NCBI GenBank assembly: GCA_963975495.1
Contig: CAXBID010000072.1
Location: 1-14,968, forward strand
Length of the DNA stretch: 14,968 nt
DNA from: CAXBID01 sp963975495
Lineage (GTDB): Bacteria > Bacteroidota > Bacteroidia > Flavobacteriales > Flavobacteriaceae
Direction: 5' to 3'
Every line of letters begins with the position of its first letter. The first letter of the stretch is position 1. This document shows, piece after piece, positions 5,745 through 12,453 of this stretch. The notes below the pieces were generated by a model. It worked only from the letters and a program-made list of their open reading frames with translations, searched no databases and was not told the origin of the DNA. The position numbers were made by a program, and so were the translations under genes.

Positions 5745-6884
5745 ATGAAATTCAATACAAAAGCAATTCACGGCGGACAAGAACATGATAAGGCTTACGG
5801 CGCTGTAATGCCACCAATATATCAAACATCAACTTATGCGCAAACAACTCCTGGTGGTCATAAAGGGTATGAATACTCAAGAACGCACAACCCAACAAGG
5901 CGTGCGCTTGAAAATGCCTTTGCAAGTATTGAAAATGGTAATTATGGATTAGCTTTTGGTTCAGGATTGGCAGCGATTGATGCTATTATGAAGCTTTTAA
6001 AATCTGGAGATGAGGTTATTTCTACTAACGATTTATATGGTGGTTCTTTTAGATTATTCACTAAGATTTTTCAAGATTTTGGCATTAAATTTCATTTTAT
6101 CGGAATGGAAGATGCTTCAAAAATTGAAGATTATATCAATGACAATACGAAGCTTATTTGGGTTGAAACACCAACCAACCCCATGATGAATATTATCGAC
6201 ATTAAAGTATCTGCTGAAATTGCTAAAAAGCATCATATTATTTTGGCTGTAGACAATACATTTGCTACACCTTACTTACAAACACCTCTTGATTTAGGAG
6301 CAGATATTGTAATGCACTCAGCAACTAAATATTTGGGAGGCCATAGCGATGTTGTTATGGGAGCACTGGTAGTTAAAGACAAAGATTTAGCAGATAAATT
6401 ATATTTTATTCAAAATGCAAGCGGTGCTATTTGTGGGCCTCAAGATAGTTTTTTGGTTTTAAGGGGTATTAAAACCTTACATGTTAGAATGCAGCGTCAT
6501 TGTGAAAATGGAAAGGCTGTAGCTGAATATTTAGCAAATCATCCTAAAATAGAAAAAGTGTATTGGCCCGGGTTTGAAAATCACCCAAATCATAACATTG
6601 CTAAATCTCAAATGAAAGATTTTGGTGGCATGATTTCTTTTACAACAAAAGGAAATAACTTTGAACAGGCCATTAAAATTATTGAAAACTTAAAGGTGTT
6701 TACCTTAGCGGAATCTTTAGGTGGGGTTGAGTCTTTAGCTGGACATCCAGCAAGCATGACGCATGCCAGTATTCCAAAAGAAGAACGTGAAAAAACCGGG
6801 GTTGTAGATTCTTTAATTAGGTTGAGCGTAGGAATTGAGGATATTAATGATTTACTAGCTGATTTGAAACAGGCTTTAGGTTAA
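5745..6884 (+). CDS. Cys/Met-metabolism PLP enzyme: cystathionine gamma-synthase or gamma-lyase (metB-type)
   Basis: This 379-residue protein is a complete gamma-family PLP enzyme of sulfur amino acid metabolism, acting in the cytoplasm as a tetramer in known members. Visible hallmarks are YEYSRTHNPTR (44-53, phosphate-binding Tyr and Arg), SGLAAIDAI, ETPTNP (141-146), DNTFATPYLQ (170-179) and SATKYLGGHSD, with Lys195 as the PLP-binding residue. The C-terminal ESLGGVESLAGHPASMTHASIP covers the substrate carboxylate region. Cystathionine gamma-synthase (methionine synthesis) and gamma-lyase (cysteine synthesis) share all of these, so the reaction cannot be settled from sequence alone; annotation in this group usually favours the synthase. 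It is transcribed alone, from a promoter with a TAnnTTTG box at 5720, and I see no SAM riboswitch in the short leader. Confidence 0.9.
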   Translation: MKFNTKAIHGGQEHDKAYGAVMPPIYQTSTYAQTTPGGHKGYEYSRTHNPTRRALENAFASIENGNYGLAFGSGLAAIDAIMKLLKSGDEVISTNDLYGGSFRLFTKIFQDFGIKFHFIGMEDASKIEDYINDNTKLIWVETPTNPMMNIIDIKVSAEIAKKHHIILAVDNTFATPYLQTPLDLGADIVMHSATKYLGGHSDVVMGALVVKDKDLADKLYFIQNASGAICGPQDSFLVLRGIKTLHVRMQRHCENGKAVAEYLANHPKIEKVYWPGFENHPNHNIAKSQMKDFGGMISFTTKGNNFEQAIKIIENLKVFTLAESLGGVESLAGHPASMTHASIPKEEREKTGVVDSLIRLSVGIEDINDLLADLKQALG

Positions 6885-6896
6885 AGAGAATTTCTT

Positions 6897-6922
6897 AAAG
6901 CGATAAAGAGACAGGCGCTTTT
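6897..6922. terminator. Weak candidate hairpin between convergent genes
   Basis: AAAGCG (6897-6902) pairs with CGCTTT (6916-6921) around a 13-nt loop in the 36-bp gap between the PLP-enzyme stop and the convergent THC0290_0291-type stop. Only a couple of T residues follow. It may serve as a terminator for the rightward transcript, but the stem is short. Confidence 0.3.
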
Positions 6923-7724
6923 AATTAAAGTAAAAGATGTAACCTACATTTAGCCAAAGTAACCAATCATTATTTTTATTAAAAGGTAATTGATGGTTTA
7001 ATCCGTCAACCCAATCACTAAAATAGTATTGGCCTCTTAAGTCAAGCATTAAATCATTCATCTTGTTAAGCTTATAGCGAACGCCTACACTCGAAACCAA
7101 AGACAATGTATTGCCAGATCTAGCATCTACTGAACCTGGATCCCACAACGAGTAGAAATTAGACGCATCTAAAACATCTCCGATAGCACTGGGGTCTGGA
7201 TTGGCGTAAGTTGTACTAACTTCTGAAGAAAAAAAGGTGTAATGCAAGCCCAAACTAACAAATGGAGATAATCTAGGAACAAAATATTCAAAATCTTTAA
7301 TGCTAAATGGATAAAATTCTAACTGCAAGCCCAGATCAACATTTTTTGCCACGCCTTTCTGACCTCTCAGTCTTTTAGAATTTTCGGTAGTTTTACTTGG
7401 ATCTACCCACCTTCCAAAATGTTCTAATTTTGTTTTATTCCAAGAGATTTCACTGCGCACTTTAAAGTGATCCTTGAAATAAGTGTCTCTACTTGTGTAA
7501 TCAAAACCTCTATCATAGGAAAAGTTTAAGTAGCTAACTATACCAATTCCAAAACCTGAATTTCCTAAATTAGTTTCACTATCTTCTCTACTACCATAGT
7601 CTGACCTAAATTGAACAGGACCAGCGATAATGCCAATTTCAGGAGAAAAACCAAATTGCGAATGCATGGATTGTGTCAATACAAACAAGCAAAAAAGGGT
7701 AGCTAAACGTTTCAAGTTAAGCAT
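6921..7724 (-). CDS. THC0290_0291-family envelope protein
   Basis: This 267-residue protein has a signal peptide (MLNLKRLATLFCLFVLTQSM, likely cleaved near HS-Q). The mature part shows alternating short amphipathic strands and an aromatic C-terminus (LLWLNVGYIFYFN), as in outer-membrane beta-barrels. I recognise the layout EIGIIAGPVQFRSDYG, then GFGIGIVSYLNFSY, KLEHFGRWVDPSK and SPFVSLGLHY, as that of the Flavobacteriaceae family named THC0290_0291, whose function is unknown. No enzyme motif is visible. It is divergent from gdhA across 200 bp and has its own well-formed promoter (-33 TTTG and -7 TATATTTG). An outer-membrane location is inferred from the strand pattern. Confidence 0.75.
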   Translation of the reverse strand: MLNLKRLATLFCLFVLTQSMHSQFGFSPEIGIIAGPVQFRSDYGSREDSETNLGNSGFGIGIVSYLNFSYDRGFDYTSRDTYFKDHFKVRSEISWNKTKLEHFGRWVDPSKTTENSKRLRGQKGVAKNVDLGLQLEFYPFSIKDFEYFVPRLSPFVSLGLHYTFFSSEVSTTYANPDPSAIGDVLDASNFYSLWDPGSVDARSGNTLSLVSSVGVRYKLNKMNDLMLDLRGQYYFSDWVDGLNHQLPFNKNNDWLLWLNVGYIFYFN

Positions 7725-7757
7725 AATAAGGTTTTATTTTTGAGGCATTATTAAAAG

Positions 7758-7788
7758 CAAATATATAAAAACTCAATATAGTAACAAA
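7758..7788 (-). promoter_or_regulatory. Promoter of the THC0290_0291-type gene
   Basis: On the minus strand TATATTTG (complement of 7758-7765) is a full -7 match. TTTG (complement of 7785-7788) lies 19 bp upstream, within the 17-23 bp spacing described for Flavobacterium promoters. Transcription would start near 7752, leaving a leader of about 28 nt. Confidence 0.7.
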
Positions 7789-7868
7789 TATTAATAGTCG
7801 TGTACATATCGCTCAAAAATATTCATTGCGAAATTCAAAAAAAAATGATGATATTTTTAAAGATAACG

Positions 7869-7876
7869 TATATTTG
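7869..7876 (+). promoter_or_regulatory. -7 promoter box of gdhA
   Basis: TATATTTG is a full match to TAnnTTTG and lies 48 bp before the gdhA ATG. The leader would be about 40 nt and is almost pure A/T. No TTG sits at the expected -33 distance, so an activator or a degenerate -33 element may be needed. Confidence 0.6.
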
Positions 7877-7924
7877 CAGTCGATAATTGTTTTATTATTT
7901 AATTTTTAATACATTTTATATTAA

Positions 7925-9268
7925 ATGAAAAGTAACATTGAAGCATTTTTAGACATTGTTAAAGAACGTAATGGTCATGAACCAGAGTTTTTACAAGCTG
8001 TAGAGGAAGTAGCTGAAACGGTGATTCCTTATGTAGTTAAGCACGATATTTATTATGGGAAGAATATTTTGCTTAGAATGGTTGAACCTGAGCGATTAAT
8101 TTCGTTTAGGGTTTCATGGGTTGATGATGATGGAGAAATACAAGTAAATAGAGGTTATAGAGTTCAAATGAATTCTGCAATCGGCCCATACAAAGGAGGT
8201 TTACGTTTTCATCCAACGGTAAACGCCAGTATTTTAAAGTTTTTAGCTTTTGAGCAGGTGTTTAAAAATAGTCTTACAACATTACCTATGGGTGGTGGAA
8301 AGGGAGGAAGCGATTTTGACCCTAAAGGTAAAAGCGATAATGAAATTATGCGTTTTTGTCATGCATTTATGAGTGAATTGTTTAGATACATAGGTCCAAA
8401 TACAGATATTCCGGCTGGTGATATAGGTGTAGGTACTAGAGAAATAGGGTTTCTATTCGGCATGTACAAAAAGCTCAATAATGAATTTACGGGCGTTTTA
8501 ACAGGTAAAGGCATGTCTTGGGGGGGGTCTTTAATTAGACCAGAAGCAACGGGCTATGGCAATGTGTATTTTGCTCAAAAAATGCTAGAAACTAAAGGTG
8601 ATACTATTAAAGGTAAAAGCGTGGTAGTTTCTGGTTCTGGAAATGTAGCGCAATATGCGGCAGAAAAAGTTTTACATCTAGGAGGAAAAGTGCTTACACT
8701 TTCAGACTCATCAGTTTATATTTTTGATGAAGAAGGCATAGATGAAGATAAACTGGCCTTTGTTATGACATTAAAAAACGAAAAACGAGGAAGGATTAGT
8801 GAATATTTAGATGCATATCCCAATGCAAAATTTGTTAAGGGAAAAACCCCTTGGGATGTGAAATGTGATGTAGCTTTACCATGTGCGACTCAAAACGAAT
8901 TAAATGGCGAAGATGCTAAAAAACTTATATCTAATGGGTGTATTTGTGTGAGTGAAGGTGCAAATATGCCATCAACTAAAGAGGCTGTTAGCGAATTTCA
9001 TAAAGCAAAAATTTTATTTGCCCCAGGAAAAGCGTCTAATGCTGGAGGTGTTGCAACATCAGGTTTAGAGATGACCCAAAACTCTTTAAGGTATAAGTGG
9101 ACTCGTGAAGAAGTAGATAACAAGTTGAAAGATATTATGTCAGACATTCATAAATCCTGCTTAGACTATGGAAAGAATGATGATGGATATGTAGATTACG
9201 TTAAAGGTGCAAACATTGCTGGTTTTGTAAAAGTAGCTGATGCTATGTTGGCTCAAGGAGTAGTTTAG
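7925..9268 (+). CDS. gdhA: NADP-type glutamate dehydrogenase
   Basis: This enzyme makes glutamate from 2-oxoglutarate and ammonia (and the reverse) and is a main route of ammonium assimilation in the cytoplasm. At 447 residues it has the same length as the hexameric NADP-dependent E. coli enzyme. Signature segments are YKGGLRFHP with Lys90, LPMGGGKGGSDFDPKGKSD with catalytic Lys126, PAGDIGVG with Asp166, and the dinucleotide-binding VVSGSGNVAQYAAEKV. FAPGKASNAGGVATSGLEM near the C-terminus is also characteristic. NADP preference is inferred from overall similarity to the E. coli-type subgroup. Codons for the conserved Trp199-Gly-Gly are TGG GGG GGG, which creates a G8 run (8520-8527), very unusual in this AT-rich gene. 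The gene has its own -7 box and a strong terminator, so it is monocistronic. Confidence 0.96.
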   Translation: MKSNIEAFLDIVKERNGHEPEFLQAVEEVAETVIPYVVKHDIYYGKNILLRMVEPERLISFRVSWVDDDGEIQVNRGYRVQMNSAIGPYKGGLRFHPTVNASILKFLAFEQVFKNSLTTLPMGGGKGGSDFDPKGKSDNEIMRFCHAFMSELFRYIGPNTDIPAGDIGVGTREIGFLFGMYKKLNNEFTGVLTGKGMSWGGSLIRPEATGYGNVYFAQKMLETKGDTIKGKSVVVSGSGNVAQYAAEKVLHLGGKVLTLSDSSVYIFDEEGIDEDKLAFVMTLKNEKRGRISEYLDAYPNAKFVKGKTPWDVKCDVALPCATQNELNGEDAKKLISNGCICVSEGANMPSTKEAVSEFHKAKILFAPGKASNAGGVATSGLEMTQNSLRYKWTREEVDNKLKDIMSDIHKSCLDYGKNDDGYVDYVKGANIAGFVKVADAMLAQGVV

Positions 9269-9292
9269 TCCAAATATATTAACTTAAAATGG

Positions 9293-9325
9293 AAAAGCAT
9301 TCTAAATTTATAGGATGCTTTTTTG
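9293..9325 (+). terminator. Intrinsic terminator of gdhA
   Basis: AAAGCATTCTA pairs with TAGGATGCTTT (one G-T wobble) around a 6-nt loop at 9305-9310. The stem is directly followed by a run of T ending at 9324. It lies 25 bp after the gdhA stop and separates gdhA from the porZ operon. Confidence 0.85.
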
Positions 9326-9336
9326 TTTTATAAGAT

Positions 9337-9371
9337 TTTGAAGTAAAACTCGTTAGATATAAATATATTTG
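9337..9371 (+). promoter_or_regulatory. Promoter of the porZ-recO-receptor operon
   Basis: TTTG at 9337-9340 and TATATTTG at 9364-9371 form -33 and -7 elements separated by 23 bp, the long end of the range described for Flavobacterium. The expected start is near 9378, giving a leader of about 10 nt before the ATG at 9389. It lies right after the gdhA terminator. Confidence 0.6.
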
Positions 9372-9388
9372 AATATTAAAAAACGTGT

Positions 9389-11731
9389 ATGATTAAAAGA
9401 ATATTTATTTTACTTTTTTACCTAGTTCCATTATTTCAATTTGCTCAAGATTTTTCGGCACTCTGGGAAGGTCATTTTTCGTATTACAATATAAAGGACG
9501 TTGTAAAAGGAAATAATAAAATTTATGCGGCCTCAGAAAATGCTATTTTTAGCTTAGATATCCAAACGAATGAAATAGAAGAATTAACTACTATTAATGG
9601 ACTCACTGGCGAATTAATTTCTACTATATACTACAGCGAATTTTATGAGTTACTAATTATTGGTTATGAAAACGGACTTATTGAAATCGCCTTTGATAAT
9701 GATGATGAAATTTTAACAGTTGTAGATATTATTGATAAAGCAACAATACCACCAAACGATAAAAGAATAAATCATTTTAATGCTTATGAAAATATAGTAT
9801 ATATATCTACAAACTTTGGTATTTCTGTTTTCGATTTAGAACGTTTGGAATTTGGAGACACTTATTTTATTGGAAACGGAGGTGCACAAGTACCAGTAAA
9901 ACAAACCGCTATTTTTAATAATTTTATTTATGCCGCTTGTTTTCAGGGTAATGGGTTAAGGAAAGCTTCTGTGTCAAGCTCTAATTTAATCGATTTTCAA
10001 AATTGGCAAACTGTTACAACTGGCGATTTTGTTGCTATAGAAGCAAATGAAGATAAATTATATACAATAAGAACAAATAGAAGAATTTATGAGCTTATAA
10101 ATGATGTGTTAAGCGAGCGATTTTTATATGCTAGCTTACCCGTTGAAATGCAATCAGTTGATGGAAATTTATTAGTAACGACCAATAATACTGTTTTTGT
10201 TTACGATTCAGGCTTTAATTTAATTTCTCAAGCTTCAGTAGGAGGGGATTTTGATACGCAGTTTAATTCGGTGTCAATAGATGAAGAGAATATATATATA
10301 GGAACAAAGGATTTTGGAGTGTTAAAAACATTTATTAATAATACTGTTCTGTTTGAAGAAATTCGTCCTGAAGGTCCATTATTTAATAATCCTTTTTCAG
10401 TTCAATCTGAAACTGGGGGTTTATGGGTTACTTATGGAGAGTATTCTGATTTTTATAACCCCTATCCATTAAATAACCGAGGGTTTAGTCATTTAATAGG
10501 AGAGGAATGGGTGAATACACCATACAGTGAAGTTTTTAATGCCAAAGATTTAAATGGAATTTCCATTAACCCATTTAATAGCGAGCAGGTTTTTATAAGT
10601 TCGTTTTTCAGCGGAATATTAGAGGTCAACAACGGTGTACCAACTGTACTATATAACGAAACTAACAGTGGTTTGGATTTTATCACTTATGGTGCAGGTA
10701 TTATTGATATAAGAGCAGGTGCGACGGCATTTGATGAAAACGGACTTTTATGGACCATAACAAGTTTGACAGAAAATCCATTAAAATCATTTAATCCAGT
10801 TTCTGGACAATGGGTTACATATGATTTAACAAATATAATTGCAAAGCCAGATGATAATGTAGGCTTTCATGAGGTGATAATCGATCCATCATCTGGAACT
10901 AAATTCATAGCATCATTCTCCAAAGGAGTAATTGGTTTTAATGAAAACGGAGGCAATCAATTGTTGAAAAATATTAGTGAAGATGATGCTAATTTACCTG
11001 ACAAATCTGTTAGATCATTAGCTATGGACAATAGGAGTCAGCTATGGATTGGTACACACAGAGGGCTTAGGGTTTTGTACAATACTTCTGGGTTTTTCAC
11101 AGATGAAAATATAACTGCTGAGGAAATTATTATTCTTGAAGATGGTATAGCAAAGGAGCTTTTAGCCGATCTATTTGTGTCAGATATTAAAGTTGATGGC
11201 TCTAATAATAAATGGATAGCTACTATAGGTTCAGGTATATTTTATTTGTCGTCCGATGGTCAACAAACTATATTTCATTTCACTACCAGTAATTCCCCAC
11301 TGCCATCAAATAATGTAAATGATATTTCAATTGATAATTCAAATGGCATTGTTTATATAGCAACCAATCGTGGTTTGGTCTCATTCCGTTCAGGAGGCTC
11401 TAGCCCATTAGATGATTTACAAAGTGCCTATGCGTATCCAAACCCAGTACGTCCAGGGTTTGATATTGTAGAACAACGGGTTAAAATAAAAGGTATTTCA
11501 GAAAATATAAATATTAAAATTACTGATATAGAGGGCAATTTAGTAGCCGAAGCCCAATCAAGAACAAACCAAAGATATAGTGGTTTCAATCTTGAAATAG
11601 ATGGTGGAACCGCGTTTTGGAACGGTAAAAATCTAGCCAATAATATTGTGGCTTCAGGTGTTTACTTAGTGATGCTTTCAGATTTAGATACTTTTGAAAC
11701 CAAAGTTATAAAACTAATGGTTGTTAAGTAA
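9389..11731 (+). CDS. porZ: PorZ-like type IX secretion system beta-propeller protein
   Basis: This 780-residue protein starts with a signal peptide (MIKRIFILLFYLVPLFQFAQ). It is then built of repeated beta-propeller blades of the two-component-regulator-propeller type, for example NKIYAASENAIFSLDI, ENIVYISTNFGISVFD, SQLWIGTHRGLRVLYN and GIVYIATNRGLVSFRS. It ends in a T9SS type A C-terminal domain from about residue 680 (YAYPNPVRPG, then IKITDIEGNLVAEA, AFWNGKNLANNIVASGVYLVM). Length and order match PorZ of Porphyromonas gingivalis, which sits on the cell surface with the sortase PorU, PorV and PorQ and hands anionic lipopolysaccharide to PorU. In flavobacteria the attached glycolipid is not the same, so the exact ligand is open. 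The stop overlaps the recO start as TAATG, indicating translational coupling. Confidence 0.85.
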   Translation: MIKRIFILLFYLVPLFQFAQDFSALWEGHFSYYNIKDVVKGNNKIYAASENAIFSLDIQTNEIEELTTINGLTGELISTIYYSEFYELLIIGYENGLIEIAFDNDDEILTVVDIIDKATIPPNDKRINHFNAYENIVYISTNFGISVFDLERLEFGDTYFIGNGGAQVPVKQTAIFNNFIYAACFQGNGLRKASVSSSNLIDFQNWQTVTTGDFVAIEANEDKLYTIRTNRRIYELINDVLSERFLYASLPVEMQSVDGNLLVTTNNTVFVYDSGFNLISQASVGGDFDTQFNSVSIDEENIYIGTKDFGVLKTFINNTVLFEEIRPEGPLFNNPFSVQSETGGLWVTYGEYSDFYNPYPLNNRGFSHLIGEEWVNTPYSEVFNAKDLNGISINPFNSEQVFISSFFSGILEVNNGVPTVLYNETNSGLDFITYGAGIIDIRAGATAFDENGLLWTITSLTENPLKSFNPVSGQWVTYDLTNIIAKPDDNVGFHEVIIDPSSGTKFIASFSKGVIGFNENGGNQLLKNISEDDANLPDKSVRSLAMDNRSQLWIGTHRGLRVLYNTSGFFTDENITAEEIIILEDGIAKELLADLFVSDIKVDGSNNKWIATIGSGIFYLSSDGQQTIFHFTTSNSPLPSNNVNDISIDNSNGIVYIATNRGLVSFRSGGSSPLDDLQSAYAYPNPVRPGFDIVEQRVKIKGISENINIKITDIEGNLVAEAQSRTNQRYSGFNLEIDGGTAFWNGKNLANNIVASGVYLVMLSDLDTFETKVIKLMVVK

Positions 11732-12450
11732 TGTTAGTAACCACAAACGCCATTGTTTTATCAAAATTAAAATATAAAGACAACGACCTTATTGTAAAAT
11801 GTTATACACAGCAATTAGGCGTCATTAGCATCATATTAAGAGGGGTTTTAAAAAGTAAAAAAGGCAGTTCTAAAACCGCTTATTTTCAATTGCTTTCCCA
11901 ATTACAATTAGTTGTAGATTATAAGAATAACCGAACGCTTCACACGGTTAAAGAAACCCAACTAAGTTACTTATATACCAGTTTACATTCAAATGTTTTA
12001 AAAAGTTCAATTGTTATGTTTTTAGCCGAAGTATTATCAAATACTTTAAGAGAAGAAGAACAGAACGAAACACTTTTCAGTTATATAGAAACCACATTAC
12101 AATGGTTTGACACCAACTCGGAGTATTCAAATTTTCATTTGTTTTTTTTATTGAACCTTACTAAATACTTAGGGTTTTATCCGCAAGTATCAAATATAGA
12201 TGCTGATTTTTTCAACTTAAGTGATGGCAAATTTGAAAACAGGAAGCTTGATAAATATTCTATCTCAGGCGAAAATTTAATACTTTTAAAACAGCTTTTA
12301 GGCACAACATTTGATGCCTTATCATTAGTCAAAATTAATGCTAAACAAAGGCAGTCTTTTTTAAGCATGATTTTGCTTTATTTTGAATTACATTTGGGGA
12401 GTTTTAAAACACCAAAATCTCTACAAATATTTAATCAAGTTTTTAGCTAA
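11731..12450 (+). CDS. recO: DNA repair protein RecO
   Basis: RecO binds DNA and works with RecR (and RecF) to load RecA on single-stranded DNA covered by SSB. The 239-residue length is normal. The N-terminal OB-fold (about 1-80) is clear from MLVTTNAIVLSKLKYKDND, then VKCYTQQLGVISIILRGVLK, the basic stretch KSKKGSSK, and FQLLSQLQLVVDYK. A helical C-terminal part follows with LGFYPQ at the usual place. The zinc-finger cysteines known from Deinococcus RecO are absent; the protein has only Cys24. The start overlaps the porZ stop by one base (TAATG), and only 3 bp separate its stop from the receptor gene, so it depends on the porZ promoter. Confidence 0.93.
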   Translation: MLVTTNAIVLSKLKYKDNDLIVKCYTQQLGVISIILRGVLKSKKGSSKTAYFQLLSQLQLVVDYKNNRTLHTVKETQLSYLYTSLHSNVLKSSIVMFLAEVLSNTLREEEQNETLFSYIETTLQWFDTNSEYSNFHLFFLLNLTKYLGFYPQVSNIDADFFNLSDGKFENRKLDKYSISGENLILLKQLLGTTFDALSLVKINAKQRQSFLSMILLYFELHLGSFKTPKSLQIFNQVFS

Positions 12451-12453
12451 AAC

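Noticed and set aside
11731..12450. RecO lacking zinc-finger cysteines as a sign of degeneration
   Set aside because: Zinc-free RecO proteins such as that of E. coli are functional, and the length and OB-fold are intact.
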